Notes under the pieces: model-generated
Databases searched by the model: none
What the model saw: the letters and a program-made list of their open reading frames with translations, nothing else
What the model was told of the DNA's origin: nothing
Program-made: the position numbers and the translations under genes
Shown: positions 1 through 8,142 of the stretch, in pieces
How the letters are laid out: each line of letters starts with the position of its first letter
Position numbering within the stretch: the first letter of the stretch is position 1
Assembly: GCA_035295985.1 (NCBI GenBank)
Contig: DATHBT010000211.1
Coordinates: 1 to 10,520 of the forward strand
DNA from: JAIVGV01 sp035295985
GTDB taxonomy: Bacteria > Acidobacteriota > Blastocatellia > Pyrinomonadales > Pyrinomonadaceae
DNA: 10,520 bases
Direction of reading: 5' to 3'

Positions 1-22
1 GTTGATCCGTTTTCTTCCCCGT

Positions 23-1045
23 TCAGGTCGTGCGCTCGGTGCGGCGGTTCGAGCCGTTCTGCTGGGGGTCGCGCAGTTCGGCGAGGGCGTCCTGCATGTG
101 CTGCACCCAGCCGGCCAGTTCGCCTTCCAGAATTTTTTCCGAGTACGAGACCAGCTTGTCGATGTTCTCCTGCTCGGCTCGCTGCTCGTCGGAGAGCGCC
201 GCCCACCAGTCGCGCACGTTCTGCAGGTCCGTCGCCGCCTGGTTGTAGACGACCAGTGAGTCCTCGATGTTGTACATGCCGAGGTAGCTCCCCAAGACGC
301 CACCGACCGTCACCGTCAGCGCGACCCACATGTCCTGCCCCAGCGCCGCCAGCAGAGTCCCCACGCCGCCGGAGATGTAGATCGCCCACTGCGCCTGGTG
401 TAGCCGCCTCTCCAGCCTGATCACTTTCTTCTCGAAATAACCGAGCTGATCCTTGATCCGGCTGCTGACGTACTGCTCGGGCGTGAGCGGGCTGAGGCCG
501 TCGTCGCTGCCGTCCCCGCCGCTCGGCCCGGGCGGCGGTATGGGGCCGGTGTACGGACGCAGGGCCGACATGTTGACCTCGGTCTGCATCAGCCTCCGGC
601 TGATCTCCTCGACCCGCTTCGCCAGCAGGGCTTCCCTCGTGGGTTGCTCCGTCTGGCCGGCCGAGTACGCGCCCGCCTGCGCCCGGTAGCTGTAGATTTC
701 GCGCTTGATCGCTTCCGCGCTGCCGCGCAGCAGCACCCACTTCTTCCCCGGCTTGAGGCGGTTGGCCGCCGTGAGCAGCACGGAGACCACGATGGGCGCG
801 AGCAGCACCGGGTAGTGGAGAACTTGGATCAGCGGTTCCGCCAGCCGCTGTTCCAGCCGCCCTTCGCGGAGTAGTAACTCAAGCTGCGTCCTCGTGACCG
901 CGAGAAACGTGCCCAGCACGCCGAGCGCCAGCAGCCACAGGAGCAGCTTGTGGAATTTAGCCTGCTGGCGGACGGCGTTGTGGTCGTACTGGGCAAAACG
1001 CTTCCAGGCCTGTTTGAGGGGCGCGTCTCTCTCGGCTTGCTCCAT
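23..1045 (-). CDS. Tandem SLATT/DUF4231-like four-helix membrane protein
   Basis: A 340-residue protein with two pairs of hydrophobic helices, at about residues 33-50 and 77-95, then 219-236 and 239-257. The pairs are separated by a cytosolic-looking stretch with a Pro/Gly/Asp linker (about 163-186). After the second pair comes a charged helical segment (about 266-323) with the pattern YNQAATDLQN, WW and GWVQHMQDAL. This pattern and the two-hairpin layout resemble DUF4231 and the SLATT families (SMODS- and SLOG-associating 2TM effector domains), which are predicted pore-forming effectors in nucleotide-signal-activated conflict systems. The family call is from memory of sequence pattern, not a search. 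The frame opens with a GTG at 1078, but I chose the ATG at 1045 because GGAG lies 8 bases before it and nothing similar precedes the GTG. No SMODS, SLOG or TIR partner is visible; downstream sequence is off the left edge. The role is therefore unproven. Confidence 0.75.
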   Translation of the reverse strand: MEQAERDAPLKQAWKRFAQYDHNAVRQQAKFHKLLLWLLALGVLGTFLAVTRTQLELLLREGRLEQRLAEPLIQVLHYPVLLAPIVVSVLLTAANRLKPGKKWVLLRGSAEAIKREIYSYRAQAGAYSAGQTEQPTREALLAKRVEEISRRLMQTEVNMSALRPYTGPIPPPGPSGGDGSDDGLSPLTPEQYVSSRIKDQLGYFEKKVIRLERRLHQAQWAIYISGGVGTLLAALGQDMWVALTVTVGGVLGSYLGMYNIEDSLVVYNQAATDLQNVRDWWAALSDEQRAEQENIDKLVSYSEKILEGELAGWVQHMQDALAELRDPQQNGSNRRTERTT

Positions 1046-1101
1046 CGCGTCTGCTCCGCGGCCGTGACTGACAGCCACGTGTCTTAATGCCGGCTGGTGA
1101 G

Positions 1102-1139
1102 GGGGGTGTAGGACTACCCCCGGCGCGCCGTCTGGCGCG
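1102..1139 (-). other. Two GC-rich leader hairpins upstream of the SLATT-like gene
   Basis: The predicted leader carries two adjacent stems. One pairs 1124-1129 with 1134-1139 (CGCGCC/GGCGCG, loop of 4). The other pairs 1102-1107 with 1116-1121 (GGGGGT/ACCCCC, loop of 8). They lie between the promoter and the ribosome-binding site and end about 57 bases before the start codon. Neither is followed by a T-run, so they are not obvious terminators. They may protect the transcript or affect its translation, or may only reflect high GC content. Confidence 0.35.
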
Positions 1140-1156
1140 GCTTTAGACAGGCGCAG

Positions 1157-1185
1157 AATCTATGTCCGACGCCCCGCCCTGTCAA
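1157..1185 (-). promoter_or_regulatory. Sigma-70-type promoter of the SLATT-like gene
   Basis: On the minus strand TTGACA (1185-1180, a perfect -35) is followed after 17 bases by TAGATT (1162-1157, 4 of 6 matches to the -10 consensus). Transcription would start near 1150 and give a leader of about 105 bases before the ATG at 1045. It lies in the 345-base gap between glmS and the SLATT-like gene, so the latter need not depend on glmS readthrough. Confidence 0.6.
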
Positions 1186-1338
1186 GGGTTTTGGGGGCCG
1201 GAGCCGTGTTGTAACGCTCCGACAGCGTTTCGTTTACGTGAGTATCCGAGGCCGCCGGTAAGGAGAATCGCCGGGGACACGCCCGCGCCCCTCCGGGCCT
1301 GCCGAATCTATTCCGTTTCGTCCGGGACTTCGATTCTT

Positions 1339-1376
1339 TCGTCCGCGGCCTTACTGCCCCGCGCGCCGCCGGACGA
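1339..1376 (-). terminator. Possible transcript-end hairpin after glmS
   Basis: Fifteen bases after the glmS stop, 1365-1376 can pair with 1339-1349 (GCCGCCGGACGA against TCGTCCGCGGC) in an 11-bp stem with one bulged base and a 15-base loop. No T-run follows on the minus strand, so a classical intrinsic terminator is not supported. It could be a 3'-end stabilising stem or a pause site. The rest of the 1186-1338 gap shows no convincing gene. Confidence 0.3.
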
Positions 1377-1390
1377 GACGCCCGAACAGA

Positions 1391-3250
<1,860 letters not shown>

Positions 3251-3278
3251 GATCAGTATTTCCCTTCGGGATAAAAAC

Positions 3279-3449
3279 TTATGAAGCCGCCGAAGACCGG
3301 ACGATGAGCGTCGCCCCAATGACGAAGAGCAGCGCGCTCAGGGCGACCGCCGGCCAACTCAGCCCGCCGACGTAGCGAAGGAGATAGGCGGCCACGACGC
3401 AGGCCAGCCAGACGGGCACGTATCGTCTCAACGCGTTCGCGGGTCTCAT
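3279..3449 (-). CDS. Small two-helix membrane protein between glmU and glmS
   Basis: A 56-codon frame with ATG at 3449 and TAA at 3281-3279. The product has a short basic N-terminus (residues 1-9 include three Arg), a hydrophobic segment at about 10-28 (YVPVWLACVVAAYLL...), a GGLSWP turn, and a second hydrophobic segment at about 34-50 ending in RSSAAS. This reads as a two-helix inner-membrane hairpin. GAAGGA lies 4 bases before the ATG. About 46 of 56 codons end in G or C, like the neighbours. It sits 41 bases after glmU and 28 bases before glmS on the same strand, as an operon member would. I do not recognise a family. It could support envelope synthesis or be a lineage-specific small protein. 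Its shortness is the main reason for caution. Confidence 0.65.
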   Translation of the reverse strand: MRPANALRRYVPVWLACVVAAYLLRYVGGLSWPAVALSALLFVIGATLIVRSSAAS

Positions 3450-3490
3450 GAAGTCCTTCGGTCAGAAGTCGGCGCGCGATGCGGCACGGC

Positions 3491-5044
3491 CTAAGGCGTG
3501 ACCGGCGAAGGCTCCTGCTCGCCGTCGCCTTCGGCCGCATCCTGCGTCGCGCCACTCGCGGCCTCGTCGTCGGCCCGCGCACGCGCCTCGGCGGGCTGCT
3601 CGCGGGACAAGTCTTTTTTGACTTTGGCCGGGACGCCCGCGACGAGCGTGTCGGCGGGCACGTCCTCCGTGACGACGGAGCCGGCGGCCGTGACCGAGCG
3701 CGCGCCGACGCGGACGGGCGCGACGAGCATCGTGTCCGATCCGATCTTCACGTCCTCTTCGATCACGGTCGGGTGCTTCTGCCTGCCGTCGTAGTTGCAC
3801 GTGACCGTGCCCGCGCCGACGTTCGTGCGGTCGCCGACGGTCGCGTCGCCCAGATACGTCAGGTGCATCGACTTGACCCGGCGGCCGAGGCGCGACTTTT
3901 TCACCTCGACGAAGTTGCCCACGACCGCGCCCTCCTCCATCTGCGCCTGCATCCGCAGGTGCGCGAAGGGGCCGACCGAGCAGTTGTCCGCGATCTCGGA
4001 ATCGACGACGACGGAGTGATCTTTGATCGTGACGCCGCTCCCGACGCGCGAGTTGGTGACGCGCACGCCGGGGCATATTTCGCAGGCCTCGCCGATCTCG
4101 GTGCGCCCCTCGACGACGACGCCGGGGTGGAGCACCGTGTCGCGGCCGATCTGCGCCTCCGGGCTGACGTACGTGTGCGCGGGGTCGATGACGGTCACGC
4201 CCGCGTCCTGCATCAATTTGCGGAGCGTGCGCGCGCGAAGCAGCCGCTCGAAGTCGGCCAGCTCGACGCGCGTGTTGATGCCGGAGACCTCGCGCGCGTC
4301 GCCGTGCGCGAAGACGCTCACGTCCTCGCCGTCCGAGCGCAGGATGCCGGGCACGTCCGTCAGGTAGTATTCGCCCTGCGCGTTCGCGGGGCGCACGCGC
4401 TCAAGTGCCGCGAAGAGCTTGCGCGTCTCGAAGCAGTAGATGCCGGCGTTGATCTCCTTCAGCTCGCGCTCTTCGGGTGAGGCGTCCTTCTGCTCGACGA
4501 TGCGCTCGAAGAGGCCGTCCGCGTCGCGAACGACCCGGCCGTAGCCGCTCGGGTCTTCGAGGCGGACGGCGAGGAGCGTGCAGGCGGCGCCGTGGCCGCG
4601 GTGCGTGCGGTGCTGGCGCACGAGCGCGCCGAGCGTTTCGGCCCGCACGAGCGGCACGTCGCCTGAGAGCACGAGCAGAGTTGACTCCTTGTCGCCGAGC
4701 GCCGGGCGCGCCGCCATGACCGCGTCGCCCGTGCCGCGCTGCTCCGTCTGCGTGACGAAGACCGCGCCGCCTTCGCCGAGCTCTTCCAGCACGGCGGCCT
4801 CGACCTCCCCGGCCTGGTGGCCGACGACGACGTAAACCGGGCGGTCTCCTTTGACGAGCGCGCGCGCGGTCGAGCAGACGTGCGCGATGAGCGGGCGCCC
4901 GCCCAGCTTGTGCAGGACTTTGGCCCGGTTCGAGCGCATCCGCGTGCCGAGGCCGGCGGCGAGGATGAGCACGTCGAGCGGCGACGCGCCCTGCGTCTGC
5001 TGAGCGGCCTGCGCCGGCTGCGGGTCTTGCGTGGGGGTGTCCAT
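3491..5044 (-). CDS. glmU: Bifunctional GlcNAc-1-P uridylyltransferase / GlcN-1-P acetyltransferase
   Basis: Acetylates glucosamine-1-phosphate with acetyl-CoA and then joins the product to UTP, giving UDP-GlcNAc. The N-terminal nucleotidyltransferase domain has LAAGLGTRMRS (28-38), QTEQRGTGDAV (99-109), SGDVPL (127-132), GYGR (167-170), NAGIY (199-203), EYYLTD (225-230) and GINTR (255-259). The C-terminal left-handed beta-helix of hexapeptide repeats (about 290-470) carries the acetyltransferase site, with GNFVEVKK (376-383), HLTYLGD (394-400; His394 matches the catalytic His of E. coli GlmU) and NVGAGTVTCNYDG (408-420). At 517 residues it exceeds the usual 455-460 through a Gln/Ala-rich 22-residue N-terminus and an acidic, Ala-rich tail from about 482. 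No Shine-Dalgarno precedes the ATG at 5044; only five bases separate it from an inverted-repeat arm. The start is therefore less certain than the function. Confidence 0.97.
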   Translation of the reverse strand: MDTPTQDPQPAQAAQQTQGASPLDVLILAAGLGTRMRSNRAKVLHKLGGRPLIAHVCSTARALVKGDRPVYVVVGHQAGEVEAAVLEELGEGGAVFVTQTEQRGTGDAVMAARPALGDKESTLLVLSGDVPLVRAETLGALVRQHRTHRGHGAACTLLAVRLEDPSGYGRVVRDADGLFERIVEQKDASPEERELKEINAGIYCFETRKLFAALERVRPANAQGEYYLTDVPGILRSDGEDVSVFAHGDAREVSGINTRVELADFERLLRARTLRKLMQDAGVTVIDPAHTYVSPEAQIGRDTVLHPGVVVEGRTEIGEACEICPGVRVTNSRVGSGVTIKDHSVVVDSEIADNCSVGPFAHLRMQAQMEEGAVVGNFVEVKKSRLGRRVKSMHLTYLGDATVGDRTNVGAGTVTCNYDGRQKHPTVIEEDVKIGSDTMLVAPVRVGARSVTAAGSVVTEDVPADTLVAGVPAKVKKDLSREQPAEARARADDEAASGATQDAAEGDGEQEPSPVTP

Positions 5045-5049
5045 AAGGG

Positions 5050-5187
5050 AGCTATTAGCTGTTAGCCGTTAGCTGTTAGCCGAAAGAAGTCAACTCCAGC
5101 TCTTCCTCGCGACCCGTCTAATGTTGTAACTCGTCTGAGCAATCAGGTTCGGTTTTGCTAACAGCTAATAGCTAACAGCTAACAGCT
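5050..5187. repeat. Inverted pair of AGCTGTT heptamer arrays filling the yvcK-glmU gap
   Basis: Arm one (5050-5080) and arm two (5157-5187) are each 31 bases of a 7-base tandem unit, AGCTGTT with variants AGCTATT and AGCCGTT. They are inverse complements at 28 of 31 positions. In the minus-strand transcript two of the three differences become G-U pairs, leaving one A-C mismatch, with a 76-base loop. Arm two ends 3 bases from the yvcK stop and arm one ends 5 bases from the glmU start, so the structure occupies the whole junction. The loop has no convincing promoter: TTGACT at 5093-5088 lacks a good -10. It may act in transcript processing, attenuation or translation, or be an intergenic repeat comparable to the heptanucleotide repeats of cyanobacteria. 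Confidence 0.9.
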
Positions 5188-5190
5188 GCT

Positions 5191-6234
5191 TCACGCAAAG
5201 ACGACGGGGCGGCGGCGGCCCGCAACGCCGCGCGCCTGCTCGTAGCAGGCGAGGATGACGCGGGCCAGCTTCTCGGGGCTGTGGCGCACCTTCTCGCCCT
5301 CGTCGAGCAGGTCTGCGCGGACGACTTCGGCCTCGCCGCCGAACTCCTCTTCGAGGAGGTGGTCGGTCAGGCCGATCTGGTGCGCGCCCTCGGCGTCGTA
5401 GCGCGCGGCCTGCTCCGCGCTCACCGAGCGGTCGTTGACGACGACGTAGTCGAAGCGGATCGCGGGCGCGTAAGTCTTGACTACTTCGAGGTGTTGACGC
5501 GCCGTGTAGCCGTCCGTCTCGCCCGGCTGCGTCATCAGGTTGCAGACGAAAATCTTGACGGCGTCGGACTCGCCGATTGACTCGGCGACGCGAGCGACCA
5601 GCAGGTTCGGCAGGATGCTCGTGTAGAGCGAGCCGGGGCCGACGGTGATGATGTCCGCGGCGCGCAGGGCCGTCAGCGCCTCCGGCAGCGGCAGGCAGTG
5701 TTCGGGTTCGAGCCGGAGGCGGCGGATCGGCTTGCGGGAGGCCGTGATGTTCGTCTCGCCGCGGACGAACGTGCCGTCCTCAAGCTCCGCGACGAGCCGC
5801 ACGTCGTTCAACGTCGCCGGGTAGATGCGGCCCTTGCTGGCGAGCACTTCGGAGGAGAGGCGGACGGCCTCGACGAAGTCGCCGGTGACGGCCGTGAGCG
5901 CGGCGAGGAAGAGGTTGCCGAAGCTGTGGCCGCTGAGCTGCCCGTCGCCGCCGAAGCGGTAGCGGAAGAGGCGCGCGAGCAATGTGGAATCTTCGGAGAG
6001 TGCGACGACGCAGTTGCGTATGTCGCCCGGCGGGAGCATCTGCAACTCGTCGCGCAGCCGCCCGGAGCTTCCGCCGTCGTCCGAGACGGTGACTATCGCC
6101 GAGAGCGATTCGAGCCAGAGGCAGCCGCGCGCGTCGGCGCCGACCAGTTGCTTGAGGCCGGAGAGCAGGGTCGAAAGGCCCGTGCCGCCGCCGAGTGCGA
6201 CCAGGTTGAGACCGCGTTCAGTTCCCGTGTGCAA
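5191..6234 (-). CDS. yvcK: YvcK/CofD-like UDP-GlcNAc-binding regulatory protein
   Basis: A 347-residue member of the gluconeogenesis-factor family (YvcK/GlmR/YbhK), related in fold to CofD. Bacillus subtilis YvcK binds UDP-GlcNAc, and members affect central carbon metabolism and cell-wall precursor supply, including through GlmS. Diagnostic motifs are GGGTG (15-19), VTVSDDGGSSGRLRDEL (48-64), PPGDIRNCVVAL (68-79), SGHSFGNLFLAALT (101-114), VGPGSLYTSILPN (198-210) and CNLMTQPGETDGYT (231-244). The start appears to be TTG at 6234: no ATG or GTG occurs in frame between it and the upstream stop, and GAGGAG lies 12 bases before it. A rare start and long spacing suggest modest translation. It reads towards glmU and glmS, with a 146-base gap holding a long inverted repeat. 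No signal peptide is present, so it is cytosolic. Confidence 0.93.
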   Translation of the reverse strand: MHTGTERGLNLVALGGGTGLSTLLSGLKQLVGADARGCLWLESLSAIVTVSDDGGSSGRLRDELQMLPPGDIRNCVVALSEDSTLLARLFRYRFGGDGQLSGHSFGNLFLAALTAVTGDFVEAVRLSSEVLASKGRIYPATLNDVRLVAELEDGTFVRGETNITASRKPIRRLRLEPEHCLPLPEALTALRAADIITVGPGSLYTSILPNLLVARVAESIGESDAVKIFVCNLMTQPGETDGYTARQHLEVVKTYAPAIRFDYVVVNDRSVSAEQAARYDAEGAHQIGLTDHLLEEEFGGEAEVVRADLLDEGEKVRHSPEKLARVILACYEQARGVAGRRRPVVFA

Positions 6235-6282
6235 AGTCGTGCTCGTCTCCTCGGTGCGCGCGACGGCCGCCGCCGTGGCAGA

Positions 6283-6310
6283 ATCATACCCAAAAGGCTT
6301 GGCCTTTCAA
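6283..6310 (-). promoter_or_regulatory. Probable sigma-70-type promoter of yvcK
   Basis: Minus-strand TTGAAA (6310-6305) and TATGAT (6288-6283) are separated by 16 bases, each one base from consensus. The predicted start is near 6276, leaving about 42 bases before the TTG start codon. The spacer contains the hairpin described at 6292-6316, so the promoter overlaps the likely end of the upstream TPR gene's transcript. Confidence 0.55.
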
Positions 6311-6316
6311 AGCCTC
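6292..6316 (-). terminator. Weak terminator-like hairpin after the TPR gene
   Basis: On the minus strand AGGCTT (6315-6310) can pair with AAGCCT (6300-6295) over a 9-base loop, followed by a run of four T (6295-6292). An alternative stem pairs AAAGGC (6307-6302) with GCCTTT (6298-6293). The stems are only about 6-7 bp and the T-run is short. The same bases form the spacer of the yvcK promoter, so they could equally be an operator-like dyad. Confidence 0.35.
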
Positions 6317-6370
6317 TGTTAAATCAGCGACTTATCTCGCGAGACACGGGGAGAGGGGAGGGCGCGGGGC

Positions 6371-7300
6371 TTAGGCGCGAGGGGCGTAGATGATCCGCTC
6401 GTACTCGGCGAGGTTGCGCAGGACGGCCAGATCGAGGTCGTGCTGCGCGCGCAGGCGCAAGGCCGGCTGAATCTGGACGGCGCGGTCGAGCGATTGCAGC
6501 GCGAGATCGACCGCGCCCAGACGCGCGCGCGTGGCCGCCAGCCCGTAGTGGATGTGCGCGGCCTCGGCGTCGCGCTTCAAAGCGCGCTCGAACAGCTCCT
6601 GCGCCGCGACGTAGTCGCCGCGGTTCAGCTCGATGACGCCGCGGTCGTACAGTTCCTCGGCGTTGCGGGGGAGGGAAGTTTCGGAGCGCAGCCGCGCCTC
6701 TGCGATGGCGAGGTAGGTGCGCGCGCGCGCCGTCACCTCGGCCACGCCCGCGTGCTGCTCGATGAGCTGGCGGAAGAGCATCCGCGCCTCTGCGAAGCGG
6801 CCGCGCGCGAACTCCTTGTGCGCGCGCTCAAAGGCGCGCAGGGCGGCCGTCTCGTCCTGCGTGGGCTGGCGCGGCGGGGGCGGCGCGGGCCGCGCCGCCG
6901 CCGGGGCCGATTTCGCGGCGGGACGCTGTTTAGCGGAAGCAACCTGCTTCGTCACGGCCTTTGAAGGGGCCGCGGCCTTCGGCAACCGCTGTTTCGCCGC
7001 CGGTCTGGTTGAAGTTTTACCCGAAGGCTTGGAGGCTTGGCGGTTGGTCGCGCTCGACTTCTTGGCCGGCGGAGCCTTTTTGGTTTTAGCGGCGGCCTTG
7101 GTCGCGCCGGGTGTGGCGGGCTTCGCCTTGGCGGCTTTACGCACGGGGGCTTTCTCCGCCGGAGAGCGTTTGGCGAGCGGCTTAGGCTTTGCCGACTTCG
7201 CGCTCATCTTGCGGTTCTTGGCCGACGACGCAGGGGACGCGCCGCGCGTTGCCGGGCGTGAGGCAGGTCTTTTCGCGCCCTTGATGACAGGATCGCTCAT
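6371..7300 (-). CDS. Histone-H1-like tail fused to TPR repeats
   Basis: A 309-residue protein in two parts. Residues 1 to about 145 are low complexity and strongly basic, built from Lys, Ala, Pro, Ser and Arg with motifs such as KAAKAKPATPGATKAA, like the C-terminal tail of histone H1 and bacterial H1-like proteins; a Pro-rich hinge (about 138-145) follows. Residues 150-300 are helical with TPR-like units at about 151-184, 214-247 (YDRGVIELNRGDYVAAQELFERAL) and 248-281. No signal peptide or membrane helix is seen. The basic tail suggests binding to DNA, RNA or another polyanion, while the TPRs suggest a protein partner; both are inference. The frame opens with TTG at 7330, but I prefer ATG at 7300, preceded by GAGAG with 6 bases of spacing. 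It is divergent from the roadblock/mglA pair and upstream of yvcK. Confidence 0.85.
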   Translation of the reverse strand: MSDPVIKGAKRPASRPATRGASPASSAKNRKMSAKSAKPKPLAKRSPAEKAPVRKAAKAKPATPGATKAAAKTKKAPPAKKSSATNRQASKPSGKTSTRPAAKQRLPKAAAPSKAVTKQVASAKQRPAAKSAPAAARPAPPPPRQPTQDETAALRAFERAHKEFARGRFAEARMLFRQLIEQHAGVAEVTARARTYLAIAEARLRSETSLPRNAEELYDRGVIELNRGDYVAAQELFERALKRDAEAAHIHYGLAATRARLGAVDLALQSLDRAVQIQPALRLRAQHDLDLAVLRNLAEYERIIYAPRA

Positions 7301-7353
7301 GCGAAGCTCTCGGTTATCAAAATGACCCAACGGGTAGGGCCAAAAGCCTCAAT

Positions 7354-7382
7354 AGCTTAACACAGGCCGGCCGATAAATCAA
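7354..7382 (-). promoter_or_regulatory. Weak promoter candidate for the H1-like/TPR gene
   Basis: Minus-strand TTGATT (7382-7377) is followed after 17 bases by TAAGCT (7359-7354). The -35 is fair and the -10 poor, with 3 of 6 matches. The predicted leader is about 50 bases. It is the best spacing-correct pair I could find in this part of the divergent gap. Confidence 0.3.
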
Positions 7383-7396
7383 CGAAACAGGACGGT

Positions 7397-7462
7397 TTGC
7401 GGCCACTGACAGCCATCGTGTAAATATTGCTTGCGGCCAACATGGAAAAACAGTTGCAGCCA
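7397..7462 (+). promoter_or_regulatory. Three direct TTGCRGCCA repeats in the divergent gap
   Basis: TTGCGGCCA occurs at 7397-7405 and 7431-7439, and TTGCAGCCA at 7454-7462. The spacings are 34 and 23 bases. The third copy covers the -35 of the promoter candidate for the roadblock gene. The pattern fits binding sites for a regulator of one or both divergent transcripts; no regulator is identified. The gap from 7301 to 7659 otherwise shows no gene. Confidence 0.4.
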
Positions 7463-7483
7463 CGTAAAACGGTGTGCTAGATT
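7454..7483 (+). promoter_or_regulatory. Candidate extended -10 promoter for the roadblock/mglA pair
   Basis: TTGCAG (7454-7459) and TAGATT (7478-7483) are 18 bases apart, and TGC immediately precedes the -10, giving an extended -10 element. The leader to the ATG at 7660 would be about 170 bases, in which I see no gene. The -10 hexamer is the same as in the promoter at 1157-1185. Confidence 0.45.
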
Positions 7484-7659
7484 CCAGAAGGCGTTAGATT
7501 TGCGCCTCAGGCTCACGCCCCGCCCGTTTATTTGTGAGATCGCCCAGGTCGAGCCAAGTAGTTCTGCCTCTTTGAGTTAGCCCGCGAGGTTGCTCCCCGA
7601 TCCGCAAATTCCTTCGACTCCGCCTCATCTGACTCTGACGAGAGCGAGCCCTTGTACTG

Positions 7660-8142
7660 ATGACAGACACTCCCATCATAATGCGTGAACAACAGTACGA
7701 GCGCATCGTGTCTGTGCTGTACAGGCTGCGCTCAGACTCCTCTTCGCGTGTGGTCTTCCTCGTGGACAAAAACGGGCAGCAGATCGCCGTGCACGGGGAT
7801 GTGAACAATCTTGACACGACGAGTCTGGCGTCGCTGGCGGCCGGGAACGTGGCCGCGACGGGCGGGATGGCGCTCCTGATCGGGGAGAAGGAATTCCCGA
7901 CGCTCTCGCACGAGGGCGAGCGCGAGTCGATCCACATCTGCATCATCGGCCGCGCGCTGCTCGTCGTCGTCTTCGACGAGCGCTCCAGCCTCGGCCTCGT
8001 CAAACTGCGCGTCAAGCAGGCCTCGCGCGACCTTGCCTCCGTCTTCGACGAGATCACGCGCGAGTCGGAGCTGAAGAAGGTGCAGGACGAAGCCCTCTTC
8101 GCCGGCATCACGGATGAGGACATCGACAGCCTGTTCAACTGA
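7660..8142 (+). CDS. Roadblock/LC7 domain protein, MglB-like
   Basis: A 160-residue soluble protein. The roadblock/LC7 fold spans about 11-135: an initial helix (REQQYERIVSVLYRL), a strand with VVFLVDKNGQQIAVHG (31-46), the helix SLASLAAGNVAATGGMA (55-71), and strands ESIHICIIG and ALLVVVFDE (89-107). A charged C-terminal tail (138-160) ends DEDIDSLFN and may be a docking segment. Roadblock proteins of the MglB type act as GAP or scaffold for MglA GTPases, and the next gene encodes such a GTPase, which supports that role. It is longer than a minimal roadblock domain because of the tail. The start could instead be ATG at 7681 (residue 8); neither start has a clear Shine-Dalgarno, with GAGCGAG about 11 bases before 7660. 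Confidence 0.9.
   Translation: MTDTPIIMREQQYERIVSVLYRLRSDSSSRVVFLVDKNGQQIAVHGDVNNLDTTSLASLAAGNVAATGGMALLIGEKEFPTLSHEGERESIHICIIGRALLVVVFDERSSLGLVKLRVKQASRDLASVFDEITRESELKKVQDEALFAGITDEDIDSLFN

Noticed and set aside
3251..3278. A glmS ribozyme upstream of glmS
   Set aside because: The 28-base gap is far too short, and that ribozyme is typical of Firmicutes.
3253..3582. A 109-codon minus-strand frame across the glmU-glmS gap
   Set aside because: It overlaps the glmU end out of frame, is Arg-rich, and competes with the better small membrane frame at 3279-3449.
3479..4480. A 333-codon plus-strand frame opposite glmU
   Set aside because: Same reason: a compositional shadow of glmU rich in Arg, Asp and Val with no motif.
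5081..5156. A promoter for glmU inside the repeat loop
   Set aside because: TTGACT at 5093-5088 is a fair -35, but the bases at correct spacing (TAACGG) are a poor -10 and lie in the repeat arm.
5050..5187. Possible CRISPR array or transposon ends
   Set aside because: The unit is only 7 bases with no unique spacers, the arms are inverted, and there is no transposase or cas gene nearby.
7494..8138. A 214-codon minus-strand frame opposite the roadblock gene
   Set aside because: Ser/Arg-rich shadow frame antisense to a clearly recognisable roadblock domain.
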